Source: an uncultured Cellulophaga sp. (GTDB lineage: Bacteria; Bacteroidota; Bacteroidia; Flavobacteriales; Flavobacteriaceae). Taken from it: a stretch of DNA of 64,000 nt. Both the position numbers and the translations under genes were made by a program. Shown here in pieces: positions 26,608-35,624 of the stretch. Below the pieces are notes generated by a model, which was not told where the DNA came from, searched no databases, and was given only the letters and a program-made list of their open reading frames with translations. Position 1 is the stretch's first letter. Every line of letters starts with the position of its first letter. Location: contig CANLOV010000003.1 of the NCBI GenBank assembly GCA_947492955.1, positions 1 to 64,000 of the forward strand, in the 5' to 3' direction.

Positions 26608-27633
26608 ATGGAAAACGAACATATTTACATCTTAGCCATAGAGTCTTCTTGTGACGATACTTCTGCTGCCGTTTTATGTAATGATAAAAAGCTTAGCAAT
26701 GTTGTTGCTACGCAAAAAATACACGAAGAATACGGCGGTGTTGTTCCCGAACTTGCTTCTAGAGCACACCAGCAAAATATTGTCCCTGTAGTTTCCCAAG
26801 CCTTAGCAAAGGCAAATATCGATAAAAAACAATTATCTGCCATAGCTTTTACGCGTGGACCTGGTCTTATGGGTTCTTTATTAGTAGGTACGTCTTTTTC
26901 TAAGTCTTTGGCCTTAGGATTAAACATTCCTTTAATAGAGGTAAACCACATGCAAGCTCATATTTTAGCACATTTTATTAAAGAAGAAAATGGAAAAATC
27001 CCTAGCTTTCCTTTTTTAGCAATGACAATAAGTGGCGGACACACCCAAATTGTATTAGTTAAAAATTATTTTGATATGGAAATATTAGGAGAAACTTTAG
27101 ACGATGCCGTTGGCGAAGCCTTTGATAAGAGTGCAAAAATATTAGGGTTACCCTATCCAGGTGGCCCTTTAATAGACAAGTATGCTCAATTAGGAAATCC
27201 TAAAGCTTTTCCTTTTCCTAAACCTAAGGTAGGCGAGCTTAATTTTAGCTTTAGTGGTTTAAAAACTAGTATCTTATACTTTATTCAAAAACAAACTAAA
27301 GAAAACCCTAATTTTATTACTGAAAACAGAAATGATATCTGTGCCTCTATACAGCATACTATTATTAATATTTTAATGGATAAACTAAAAAAGGCAGTAA
27401 AACAAACTGGTGTAAAACAGATTGCTATTGGTGGTGGTGTATCGGCTAATTCTGGAATTAGAAAAGCATTAGAAGAAGGCGAAAAAAAATATGGCTGGAC
27501 ATCTTATATTCCAAAATTTGAATACTGCACAGATAATGCTGCTATGATTGGTATTGTTGGTTATTTAAAATACAAGGAGAAGAATTTTACAGACCAAAGT
27601 GTAACTGCGCAACCTAGATATGTAATTAGTTAG
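26608..27633 (+). CDS. tsaD: tRNA N6-adenosine threonylcarbamoyltransferase TsaD
   Basis: The 341-residue protein is the catalytic subunit for t6A37 formation in tRNAs that read ANN codons. It has the ASKHA start IYILAIESSCDDTSAAVL, the metal-binding HMQAHILAH motif, the ISGGHTQIVLV loop and a late CTDNAAMIG segment. Length is typical. The chosen ATG gives the conserved N-terminus; the 16 extra residues from an upstream GTG overlap the promoter and are unlikely. The rsmE gene follows 62 bases later on the same strand. The divergent TamB-like gene starts 71 bases upstream. Confidence 0.97.
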   Translation: MENEHIYILAIESSCDDTSAAVLCNDKKLSNVVATQKIHEEYGGVVPELASRAHQQNIVPVVSQALAKANIDKKQLSAIAFTRGPGLMGSLLVGTSFSKSLALGLNIPLIEVNHMQAHILAHFIKEENGKIPSFPFLAMTISGGHTQIVLVKNYFDMEILGETLDDAVGEAFDKSAKILGLPYPGGPLIDKYAQLGNPKAFPFPKPKVGELNFSFSGLKTSILYFIQKQTKENPNFITENRNDICASIQHTIINILMDKLKKAVKQTGVKQIAIGGGVSANSGIRKALEEGEKKYGWTSYIPKFEYCTDNAAMIGIVGYLKYKEKNFTDQSVTAQPRYVIS

Positions 27634-27695
27634 AGAAAGAACAATTATTGTAAATAAACCTATATTTAGAATAAATTAAATAATAAAAATAAAAC

Positions 27696-28403
27696 ATGCA
27701 GCTTTTTTACAATCCCGACTTAGACAATAATTTTTCTCAATTTGTTTTTCCTGCTCAAGAAAGTAAACATATTGTAAAAGTGCTCCGTAAAAAAGAAGGA
27801 GACATCCTTACTATAACCAATGGCAAAGGGTTGTTTTTTGAAGCTAAAATTTTAATTGCTGACATAAGAAAATGTAAAGCTGAAATAATTGATATCACTA
27901 AAAAACACCAAAAAGCACATTGGTTACATTTGGTGGTGGCTCCTACAAAAATGAACGACCGTTTTGAGTGGTTTTTAGAAAAAGCTACCGAAATTGGAGT
28001 TAATGAAATTACTCCTATTATTTGCGACCATTCTGAACGTAAGATTGTAAAAATAGAACGCATGGAAAAAGTAATTTTAGCGGCCATGAAACAATCTTTA
28101 CAAGCCTATTTACCTAAACTAAATAGCCCTGTAACATTTAAAGAATACATAAATACTCCAAAAGAAGGTTTACTATTTATTGCCCATTGCGAAGAAGAAG
28201 AAAAAGTAGAACTTAAAAGACGTGTAGCCGCAGATAAAGATGTTACCATACTTATTGGACCAGAGGGAGATTTTTCTACTTCCGAAATAAAAACAGCCTA
28301 TGACAATGGCTTTTTACCAGTTTCCTTAGGCGAAAATCGTTTACGAACAGAAACTGCTGCTATTTTTGCTTGTACTACAGTAGCATTAATAAATAACGGA
28401 TAA
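27696..28403 (+). CDS. rsmE: 16S rRNA (uracil(1498)-N(3))-methyltransferase RsmE
   Basis: The 235-residue SPOUT-class methyltransferase modifies U1498 of 16S rRNA. The N-terminal PUA-like domain has KHIVKVLRKKEGD. The knot region shows WFLEKATEIGVNEITPI, SERKIVKIERMEKV, LIGPEGDFSTSEI and the C-terminal SLGENRLRTETAAIFA, all signature segments. It lies 62 bases after tsaD and is the second translation-related gene of this group. The terminator of the convergent DUF1223 gene overlaps the region just past its stop. Confidence 0.95.
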   Translation: MQLFYNPDLDNNFSQFVFPAQESKHIVKVLRKKEGDILTITNGKGLFFEAKILIADIRKCKAEIIDITKKHQKAHWLHLVVAPTKMNDRFEWFLEKATEIGVNEITPIICDHSERKIVKIERMEKVILAAMKQSLQAYLPKLNSPVTFKEYINTPKEGLLFIAHCEEEEKVELKRRVAADKDVTILIGPEGDFSTSEIKTAYDNGFLPVSLGENRLRTETAAIFACTTVALINNG

Positions 28404-28408
28404 AAAAA

Positions 28409-28443
28409 TCCGCACTTCTTTGATAAGGGCAAAGAAATGCGGA
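28409..28443 (-). terminator. Rho-independent terminator of the DUF1223 gene
   Basis: A 14-base stem with one C/A mismatch (28409-28422 with 28430-28443) and a 7-base loop is followed on the minus strand by seven T. On the plus strand there is no T-run after the stem, so it serves the leftward gene. Confidence 0.7.
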
Positions 28444-28468
28444 CCAACAATCAACAAAAAACACTAAA

Positions 28469-29248
28469 CTATCTTTCCAGTGCTACTTTTGTAGCTCCCG
28501 TAATATCATTCAAATCATCTTCTATTAATAGAATTAATTGGATTGCTTCATTATTTGTAACTATAGCAGGTATATCTATATATGATTTCCCTTTTTCCAT
28601 TGCTAATATTTCTAGCTTTTGTGCAACAACTATATTACTATTCTTTAATGTTCTATTACTATTTTCTCCTCGTTTTACATAAGTAGTTCGCTGATCTAAA
28701 ACCAAAATAGTTTTTAGTTGTTTGTTTTTAATATCACCCAAAACAGTAAAATCAAAAAACACTTTTCCGTCCTTAATTATTGTATTAGAAACGCTAACTT
28801 TATTTGGCGCCTTTACACCTTTATAAGCGTTAACTTTTGCATACATTTTAGATGCATTAGAACCCACAAAATGCTCTTTTCCGTTTACCACCAATTGTGG
28901 CGTATAATTACTTCTATTTCTAAACTTATAATTATAAAAACTTTGCTTAGTAACAAACTCTTTTTTACTAAATGGATCTTCCCAACCTATATAATTCCAA
29001 TAATCTACATGGTAGGATAAAGCAATTACCTCTTTCTTATATTTCTTTTTCATTTGATCTAGCAAAACATCAGCAGAAGGGCAACTAGAACATCCTTGCG
29101 ATGTAAATAACTCTAAAACCACAAAAGGTTCATAGATACCAGTCTCGGCTATTTTTTTTACCCCTACCCCTTCTTCAGAAGAACTTTTAAAAGCCATAAT
29201 TCCTAGACTCACTAAAACTAATACTACAATTATAATTTTTTTAAACAT
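28469..29248 (-). CDS. DUF1223 thioredoxin-like exported protein
   Basis: The 259-residue protein has an N-terminal signal or anchor (MFKKIIIVVLVLVSLGIMAF) and then a DUF1223 domain. The thioredoxin-like opening is visible as VVLELFTSQGCSSCPSAD, with a CxxC motif, and LSYHVDYWNYIGWEDPFS follows. DUF1223 proteins are of unknown substrate; the CxxC suggests a periplasmic thiol redox role. I chose the ATG at 29248, which places the signal peptide at the very start; an upstream start at 29299 would overlap the divergent gene. The neighbour at 29291 on the plus strand is divergent with about 40 bases between starts. Confidence 0.88.
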   Translation of the reverse strand: MFKKIIIVVLVLVSLGIMAFKSSSEEGVGVKKIAETGIYEPFVVLELFTSQGCSSCPSADVLLDQMKKKYKKEVIALSYHVDYWNYIGWEDPFSKKEFVTKQSFYNYKFRNRSNYTPQLVVNGKEHFVGSNASKMYAKVNAYKGVKAPNKVSVSNTIIKDGKVFFDFTVLGDIKNKQLKTILVLDQRTTYVKRGENSNRTLKNSNIVVAQKLEILAMEKGKSYIDIPAIVTNNEAIQLILLIEDDLNDITGATKVALER

Positions 29249-29257
29249 GATAATTAT

Positions 29258-29265
29258 TACATTTG
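29258..29265 (+). promoter_or_regulatory. Putative -7 promoter box TACATTTG for the DUF4159 gene
   Basis: TACATTTG matches TAnnTTTG and lies 26 bases before the ATG at 29291, inside the short divergent gap. No TTG at the -33 distance is seen. Confidence 0.45.
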
Positions 29266-29290
29266 GAATACTATAATAGTTCGGTCTAAA

Positions 29291-29941
29291 ATGAAGCAAC
29301 TTACAATAGCATTCCTTTTTTTAACTTTTTTTATGATTTCGCCTATTTTTTCACAAAAAATTGGCATTCTTAAATACAGTGGTGGTGGCGACTGGTACGC
29401 TAACCCTACAGCTATTCCTAATTTAATTCAGTTTTGCAATAAAAACAGTGGCACAAAAATAGATGCAAAACCAGAGGCCGTAGAAGTGGGTAGTAGTAGT
29501 ATTTTTCAATACCCATTTTTACATATGACAGGGCACGGAAATGTTGTTTTTTCTAAAAAAGAAGCAGAAAACCTTAAAACTTATCTATTTTCTGGCGGTT
29601 TTTTACATATAGATGATAATTATGGGATGGAACCTTACCTTAGAAAAGAATTAATAAAAGCATTTCCTAATAACGAATTGGTAGAAATAGGTGCTAATCA
29701 TCCTATATTTTCTCAGAAATATAAATTCCCTAAAGGACTCCCTAAAATTCATGAGCACGATGGTAAAAGACCGCAAGCCTTAGGTATATTTCATGAGAAC
29801 AGATTAGTTTTACTATTTACTTATGAATGCGACTTAGGAGATGGCTGGGAAGATGTATCGGTACATAACGACCCAGAAGAAGTGCGTTTAAAAGCTTTAC
29901 AAATGGGAGCCAATATTATAGAATATGCATTTAAAAATTAA
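29291..29941 (+). CDS. DUF4159 domain protein, exported
   Basis: The 216-residue precursor has a signal peptide ending SPIFSQ and one DUF4159 domain. Recognisable segments are LKYSGGGDWYANPTAIPNL near the start, YPFLHMTGHGNV, and GGFLHIDDNYGMEP. The fold resembles class-I glutamine amidotransferase-like proteins found with MoxR/vWA gene clusters, but those neighbours are not here. Function is unknown. The next gene (SpoU methyltransferase) starts 47 bases later on the same strand. Confidence 0.85.
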   Translation: MKQLTIAFLFLTFFMISPIFSQKIGILKYSGGGDWYANPTAIPNLIQFCNKNSGTKIDAKPEAVEVGSSSIFQYPFLHMTGHGNVVFSKKEAENLKTYLFSGGFLHIDDNYGMEPYLRKELIKAFPNNELVEIGANHPIFSQKYKFPKGLPKIHEHDGKRPQALGIFHENRLVLLFTYECDLGDGWEDVSVHNDPEEVRLKALQMGANIIEYAFKN

Positions 29942-29988
29942 TACATATTCTACAATCATTATTATAAATTAATAAATCTAAAATATAC

Positions 29989-30489
29989 TTGCAACTTAAC
30001 CATTACAATACCACTTTTTTAAAACGTAGTTTCCCAGTAGTATTAGTTTGTGATAATGTTACAAACGCACCAAACTTAGGAAGCTTATTTAGAATATCGG
30101 ATGCTTTTGGAGTACAAGAGCTTATACTTTGCGGTACAAATATTTCTTTAGGCAGAAAAATGACTAAAACCTCTAGAGCCACAGAAAAAGTAGTAAACTA
30201 TTCTATATCCGAATCTATAACTACAGTCATTACTAATTTAAAAAGCAAAAAATATCAAATTATTGCTTTAGAAATAACAGATACTAGCAAAGCTATTCAC
30301 AACTTTAAATTTTCAACAGATAAACCCATAGCATTAGTTATTGGCGATGAAAACTTTGGCGTTGCGGAAAATATTTTAGAATTATCCAATGATATTATAC
30401 ATATAGATATGTTTGGGAATAATAGTAGTATGAATGTGGTACAGGCAACTAATATTGCTTTATACGAAATAACAAAACAGTTATTGTAA
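29989..30489 (+). CDS. SpoU/TrmH-family RNA 2'-O-methyltransferase
   Basis: This 166-residue SPOUT methyltransferase consists of the catalytic domain only. Motif 1 is visible as NVTNAPNLGSLFRISDAFG, motif 2 as ALVIGDENFGV, and motif 3 as IDMFGNNSSMNVVQATNIAL. The substrate (tRNA or rRNA position) is not predictable from sequence. The start is a TTG at 29989, since the conserved region starts soon after and no ATG is in frame before it. It sits between DUF4159 and an AI-2E-type permease, both same strand. Confidence 0.88.
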   Translation: MQLNHYNTTFLKRSFPVVLVCDNVTNAPNLGSLFRISDAFGVQELILCGTNISLGRKMTKTSRATEKVVNYSISESITTVITNLKSKKYQIIALEITDTSKAIHNFKFSTDKPIALVIGDENFGVAENILELSNDIIHIDMFGNNSSMNVVQATNIALYEITKQLL

Positions 30490-30561
30490 ATTACAAATCC
30501 TAGAAATCTAATTTCTCATTTTCGCTCTAAATCATTAGCTTAGCTTTATAAATTTATAAGA

Positions 30562-31650
30562 GTGACTTCTAACACAATTTCAAACGGTATTTTAAGAGCA
30601 GTAGGAATTCTTGTTGGTATATTAGTTTTGCTCTATTTTTTATACACCATACAATCGGTATTAGCCTATTTAGCCATTGCTGCCGTAATAGCCTTAATTG
30701 GCAGACCTTTGGTTTTATTCTTAAGACGAAAATTAAAGTTTCCTAACATATTAGCTGTATTAGCTACCATGCTACTTTTAGGAGGTATTATAGTTGGGAT
30801 TATTGCCTTATTTATACCCTTACTAATACAACAAGGTCAAAACTTATCCCTTTTAAATATTGATGCCTTACAAGGAAACGTAGAAAATCTTTATCAGCAA
30901 ATAACAGAGTATTTTGGAATAACAGCCATAGAACTAGAGCAAAACCTTAAAAATTCCAAAGTTTTTTCTAAAATTAACTTTGGATTTATTCCTGATTTTT
31001 TAAACTCTCTTGTAGGTGTTTTAGGGAGCTTAAGTATTGGTTTATTTTCCGTTTTGTTTATTACTTTTTTCTTTTTAAAAGATAGTAAATTGTTCGAAGA
31101 TGGAGTTCTTATTTTTGTTCCTAGCGGTAAAGAAAGTAGGCTTAAAAAATCTATGGAAACCATTAAAAACTTGCTTTCTAGATATTTTATAGGACTTGTT
31201 TTTCAGGTATTAATACTCTTTATTATATACACCATAGTACTTTCTATTTTTAGTGTACAAAACTCTGTTGTAATCGCATTTTTATGTGCTTTATTAAACC
31301 TAATACCTTACGTAGGCCCATTAATAGGTGGTGCTCTTATGATTATTTTAACCATGACAAGTAACTTGGGCTACGATTTTAGCGAAGTTATATTACCTAA
31401 AACCATATATGTAATGATAGGTTTTGTTATTGGGCAGTTAGTAGATAATTTCTTATCACAGCCACTTATATTTTCTAATAGTGTAAAATCTCACCCTTTA
31501 GAAATTTTCTTGGTTATTATTATTGGAGGATTACTTTTTGGAGTAACAGGTATGATTATAGCCGTTCCGGGCTATACTGCTATAAAAGTAATATTAAAAG
31601 AATTTTTATCAGACAATAAGATTGTAAAGTCTTTGACTAAAAACATATAG
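30562..31650 (+). CDS. AI-2E-family (TqsA/PerM-like) membrane permease
   Basis: The 362-residue membrane protein has about eight predicted helices arranged as in the AI-2E transporter family: two N-terminal pairs, a soluble middle loop (LSLLNIDALQGNVENLYQQ), and a C-terminal cluster with a LNLIPYVGPLIGG motif that is typical. The start is a GTG at 30562. Despite the family name, most members are not known to move autoinducer-2; export of small molecules or ion antiport is possible. It ends 7 bases before the next gene, suggesting co-transcription. Confidence 0.88.
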   Translation: MTSNTISNGILRAVGILVGILVLLYFLYTIQSVLAYLAIAAVIALIGRPLVLFLRRKLKFPNILAVLATMLLLGGIIVGIIALFIPLLIQQGQNLSLLNIDALQGNVENLYQQITEYFGITAIELEQNLKNSKVFSKINFGFIPDFLNSLVGVLGSLSIGLFSVLFITFFFLKDSKLFEDGVLIFVPSGKESRLKKSMETIKNLLSRYFIGLVFQVLILFIIYTIVLSIFSVQNSVVIAFLCALLNLIPYVGPLIGGALMIILTMTSNLGYDFSEVILPKTIYVMIGFVIGQLVDNFLSQPLIFSNSVKSHPLEIFLVIIIGGLLFGVTGMIIAVPGYTAIKVILKEFLSDNKIVKSLTKNI

Positions 31651-31657
31651 TTTAGTT

Positions 31658-32845
31658 TTGAATAAAAATATATTACAGACTGATGTTCAAAATTTTATAG
31701 CGAACAACTTACAAACAGATGTTGTGGCTATTCTATTAAAAAAGGTAACTTTTAAAAGCGTAAGCACTAAAGAACTTGTAGCACAGATTGAAGCTAAGAA
31801 AAAGTGTAAAGAAAAACTCTCCACATGGTATAATACAATTGATATATACTACCCTAATAAGCTAAACATAGAGCAAACATCATCGGAAATAACAGCAACA
31901 TATAAGGCCAGTATTGTAGAAGGTGGCTCATTAATAGATATTACTGGCGGATTTGGAATTGATTCTTATTACTTTTCCAAAAAAATAACAAAGGTTACGC
32001 ATTGCGAAATTAATGAAGGTTTATCTAAAATTGCTGCTCATAATTTTTCAATTTTAAAGGTTAATAATATTGAATGTTTTCCTGAAAGTGGACTCGATAT
32101 CCTAAAAAATACTCCTAAAATAATTGATTGGGTATATATTGACCCCTCTCGTAGAAACGATGTAAAAGGAAAGGTGTTTTTACTATCCGATTGTATACCA
32201 AATGTTCCCGAACATTTGCCTTTATTATTTACAAAAACTAACAATATACTAATTAAAACCTCTCCGCTTTTAGATTTTTCTATAGGTATTAAAGAATTAA
32301 AATTTGTAAAAGAAATACATGTGGTAGCAGTTAAAAACGAAGTTAAAGAACTGCTGTGGGTACTAGAAAAAGAGTATACTGGCACTATTACTATAAAAAC
32401 AATAAATTATCGTAAAACAAAGGCTGAAACTTATTCTTTTACACTAAATAATGAAAAAGAAAGTATTCCAGATTACACTAAACCTCTCAGTTATTTATAC
32501 GAACCAAATGCAGCTGTTTTAAAAGCTGGCGCCTTTAAAATCGTTGGAAACAGCTACAAGCTAAGTAAATTACACGAACACTCTCATTTATATACTTCAG
32601 AAGAATTACAAGATTTTCCTGGTAGAATATTTAAAATACAACAATGTTTAGCTTATCATAAAAAAACGATACAAAAACTGGGTATAAAAAAAGCAAATAT
32701 AACCACCCGTAACTTCCCAGATAGTGTGGCAAAAATTCGTAAAACCTTTAAAATTAAAGACGGTGGAGATAGTTACTTGTTTTTCACTAAAGATTTAGAT
32801 AATAATTATATTATATTGGTCTGTAAAAAAATAGATGTTTCATAG
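31658..32845 (+). CDS. THUMP-like class I SAM-dependent methyltransferase
   Basis: The 395-residue protein has a class I Rossmann methyltransferase in the middle: the SAM-binding strand is LIDITGGFGIDSYYFS, and WVYIDPSRRNDVKGKV contains the DPSRR catalytic-loop variant seen in this family. The C-terminal ~100 residues match the THUMP-like domain (RNFPDSVAKIRKTFKIKDGG). It probably modifies RNA, but the target is unknown. The start is a TTG at 31658, 7 bases after the AI-2E gene; no ATG or GTG is available near the N-terminus. Confidence 0.85.
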   Translation: MNKNILQTDVQNFIANNLQTDVVAILLKKVTFKSVSTKELVAQIEAKKKCKEKLSTWYNTIDIYYPNKLNIEQTSSEITATYKASIVEGGSLIDITGGFGIDSYYFSKKITKVTHCEINEGLSKIAAHNFSILKVNNIECFPESGLDILKNTPKIIDWVYIDPSRRNDVKGKVFLLSDCIPNVPEHLPLLFTKTNNILIKTSPLLDFSIGIKELKFVKEIHVVAVKNEVKELLWVLEKEYTGTITIKTINYRKTKAETYSFTLNNEKESIPDYTKPLSYLYEPNAAVLKAGAFKIVGNSYKLSKLHEHSHLYTSEELQDFPGRIFKIQQCLAYHKKTIQKLGIKKANITTRNFPDSVAKIRKTFKIKDGGDSYLFFTKDLDNNYIILVCKKIDVS

Positions 32846-32943
32846 TAAACTCAACAAATAAACCTAGCTTACTTTTTCTCTTTAACAACAAGATCATCCC
32901 ATTTAAAAGTGTTTTTTTACACAGCTTATTAAATTGTTTTATA

Positions 32944-34341
32944 TTATAATATACCTTTAATGGTGTTTATAAATTTTAACGCTTCTTTTTCAATTAATTC
33001 TGTTAAGTGTTTTTTATCATCAAAATTAGGATTTATCACAATACTTTGGTCAATGATAGATAAGCTATCATCTATTGATTCTGCTAAATGGTATTTGCCC
33101 CAATCACTACCTTTAAACATTTTCCAATATTTCTTTCTAATACTTTTATTTTGACCAGATAAGCAAATCCAAAAATGCCGCTTTTTATGATTTAAGATGA
33201 TAACAAATTTTAGTTTTAGTTTTTTTAATTCTTCAGTAGTTAGGGAAAAGTAAGAGAATTTAAAATCACCTTGATAAACCTTTCCGAGCTTAAAAATTAT
33301 TTCATATTCTCTCTGAAAAAAAAGCCTCAATTCTTTCATATAACTTATCAATTGATGATAATCTAAATCATTTATACATCCTTGGTTTTGCACTTTATAT
33401 CTGGACAGATTTATGTTGTTTACCTCTCCTAGTTTAATGTTTTTCGTTTTTTCTATAGGAATACAAATGTCCATTATAAATTTTTGCTTAGGATGAGTTT
33501 TGTGGTCGTTATGATAGACTTCAAAATAATCTCCATCTCTAAATTGATACCCCTGCTCTATTACCCAAACACACATGTTTTTCCAAGCTTTTGAAATCTC
33601 TTCTACTTTAATTTTAAAATTCCCAACGGCATAAATACCTTTATTTAAGTTACGCTGTCTTATTTCCCCTTCTGCATTAATATTTTTGCTAATTGTAACA
33701 CATGTACTAAATCTTAATTTGGAGCTTAGAGTAACATTAGGATTATCATGATAAATAGTTATTGCTTTAAAGTTTAAAGTATCTAGTACTTTTTTTTGAT
33801 GTCCCCATTCCATCAATCTTTTAAACATATCACTAGCCTTATCAAATTCTCCAATATGAGATATGCTTGCAAGTTTTAATTCTGAAAGTTCTTTTATTGT
33901 TATTTGTGCGTTCATTTTAATCCACTGATTAATATTTTCAATGGAGCAAATGTATTTTTGAAACGAAAAAGACACTATACCAATCTTGCTAAGTATTTCT
34001 TTTCCTCTTAACTTAAATTGAGTTGGGGTTACACCATAATATTTTTTAAAAGCTCGAGAAAAAGAACTATCGCTATTAAAACCATATTGATAAACTAAAT
34101 TTTTCAGAGGAGTTTTTGAGTCTACAAGTAAAATTGAAGCAATACGTTCAATTCGTTTTCTATTAATAAACTCGTTTAAATTTTCACCAACTACTGTTAA
34201 AAATATTCTATGGAAATGGTAAGATGAATAATGAGCTTTCTTTGATAAATATTCGAGCGATAAATCAGTATCAAGATTATTTTCAATGAAATCTAACACT
34301 AAATTTATTCGCTTCAGATATTCCCTTCTTGTTTCATTCAC
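32944..34341 (-). CDS. AraC-type transcription regulator with GyrI-like and extra C-terminal domain
   Basis: The 465-residue protein starts with an AraC helix-turn-helix pair (about 1-110: LEYLSKKAHYSSYHFHRIF and YGFNSDSSFSRAFKKYYGVTP). A GyrI-like effector-binding domain (about 145-300) follows, with IKELSELKLASISHIGEFDK and a FMDICIPIE end. About 130 further residues (about 330-465) contain a WICLSG-type core and do not match a domain I can name. GyrI-like domains bind small hydrophobic or cationic molecules, so this may be a multidrug-type sensor. Its target is unknown; the neighbour upstream is a RhaT-like transporter and a short remnant ORF. Confidence 0.82.
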   Translation of the reverse strand: MNETRREYLKRINLVLDFIENNLDTDLSLEYLSKKAHYSSYHFHRIFLTVVGENLNEFINRKRIERIASILLVDSKTPLKNLVYQYGFNSDSSFSRAFKKYYGVTPTQFKLRGKEILSKIGIVSFSFQKYICSIENINQWIKMNAQITIKELSELKLASISHIGEFDKASDMFKRLMEWGHQKKVLDTLNFKAITIYHDNPNVTLSSKLRFSTCVTISKNINAEGEIRQRNLNKGIYAVGNFKIKVEEISKAWKNMCVWVIEQGYQFRDGDYFEVYHNDHKTHPKQKFIMDICIPIEKTKNIKLGEVNNINLSRYKVQNQGCINDLDYHQLISYMKELRLFFQREYEIIFKLGKVYQGDFKFSYFSLTTEELKKLKLKFVIILNHKKRHFWICLSGQNKSIRKKYWKMFKGSDWGKYHLAESIDDSLSIIDQSIVINPNFDDKKHLTELIEKEALKFINTIKGIL

Positions 34342-34371
34342 TTTACCTTAGTTTTCAAATAACACACAACT

Positions 34372-34431
34372 CTATTGTATAACTACAGCTTTAATTCTGT
34401 CTGGTAAAATAGCGTAATATGTTTCTTCCAT
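34372..34431 (-). pseudogene. 19-codon ORF, possible N-terminal remnant of a membrane-protein gene
   Basis: The frame starts with ATG at 34431, 12 bases after the RhaT-like gene's stop, and stops at 34372. The peptide is MEETYYAILPDRIKAVVIQ. It resembles the first residues of small RDD-type membrane proteins, where a DR.KA..ID segment begins the first helix, but the match is short and I recall it only by pattern. It could be the scar left when a gene was cut away, with the AraC-type gene now following 30 bases later. It could also be chance. Confidence 0.3.
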
Positions 34432-34443
34432 ATGTTTATATAA

Positions 34444-35538
34444 TTAAGCAATCGTATTATTAGATAATATCGTTAATATATGGCTTACTTCATCTCCTTC
34501 TATTTTCATGTGATTTCCTTTAGCTATAATTAGCACCCCAATAATTAATATACTTAAGCTAATAACCAATACAACCACACTTTTCTTTGATGCTCCTTTC
34601 CACTCTTTGGTTAAAATTCCGTTTACATTAGCTATCATAATAGCCCCTGTTTCTAAGATAGCAAAACCAACAGAGGTTCCTAATTCTCCCAGATTAAAAG
34701 CTCCTAAACCATAAATAACTAAAGCTGCATCATGAAAAATTGCCATTAACAATACTAATAACAAACCTACTAAAGCACCTTTCCCTGTATAATTACCCCA
34801 TGTTTTTCTTTTGGTTATGGTATAGGTAAAATAAATCATGGTAGATAGTGCTGCTCCCATAAATATAGGCAGCAATACAGCCAAACGTGCTATCCATGGC
34901 TCATTACCATATTCTAATTGTGCAACATCTCCTATTTTTCCAATATTATTACCGGTATGATAAGAAAGATTAAAACCTGCTGCACAGATTGCTCCAAGAA
35001 CACATAACATAATTCCCTTTTTCATTACTTTAGGGTCTTTAGGTAAATTATTATCTGTTTGTTTACTCTTATCTCTAAGCACACCTGCATAACCGTTTAA
35101 TGCAATTCCTGATACGATTACAAAAATTCCAAAAAGCATAATATTACCAATGGGTGTACCTATAATACTCTCTTGCCCTTCAGGAACTAAAATTAAAGGC
35201 AATACGGTATCTATAGAAGTTATAACCCCTAAAAAGAGACTAAAAGCCAAGGACATACCAATAGAGGATATACTAAAACCCCACATTATATTACCAATAC
35301 CCCAACAGAAGCTAAGGCCTAACATAGCAAAAAATATCCAGCTAGGGATTTGACTATAAATACCACCCAAATCATCTACTAATAAAAAAGTTGTGATTAA
35401 TGGAATTACAATCATTCCAAAAAAGAAAAAACCACCCCAAGTATTTTCCCAAGCGTAATTTTTGGTGTATTTAGATGGTAATGCGTAAAGTCCTAGTAAT
35501 ACTGCTGAAATAAGCGAATAAATAATTCCTAAGGTCAT
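34444..35538 (-). CDS. RhaT-like sugar/proton symporter
   Basis: The 364-residue membrane protein has about ten hydrophobic helices and matches the L-rhamnose/proton symporter family: LPSKYTKNYAWENTWGGFFF near the start, and later NLSYHTGNNIG and FHDAALVIYGLGA. The substrate in this organism is uncertain; RhaT relatives in Bacteroidota may carry other deoxy-sugars or related compounds. No rhamnose catabolic genes are seen nearby. The adjacent minus-strand AraC-type regulator could control it, but no evidence ties them. Upstream lies a DUF4442 gene, 86 bases away. Confidence 0.85.
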   Translation of the reverse strand: MTLGIIYSLISAVLLGLYALPSKYTKNYAWENTWGGFFFFGMIVIPLITTFLLVDDLGGIYSQIPSWIFFAMLGLSFCWGIGNIMWGFSISSIGMSLAFSLFLGVITSIDTVLPLILVPEGQESIIGTPIGNIMLFGIFVIVSGIALNGYAGVLRDKSKQTDNNLPKDPKVMKKGIMLCVLGAICAAGFNLSYHTGNNIGKIGDVAQLEYGNEPWIARLAVLLPIFMGAALSTMIYFTYTITKRKTWGNYTGKGALVGLLLVLLMAIFHDAALVIYGLGAFNLGELGTSVGFAILETGAIMIANVNGILTKEWKGASKKSVVVLVISLSILIIGVLIIAKGNHMKIEGDEVSHILTILSNNTIA

Positions 35539-35624
35539 AAATAGTAATTTGGTTGGTTAAATTTTATAACTATAAAAAGTTAGTTGAAATATATTAATTA
35601 ATATTGAGAAAGGAATTTTCTCTG

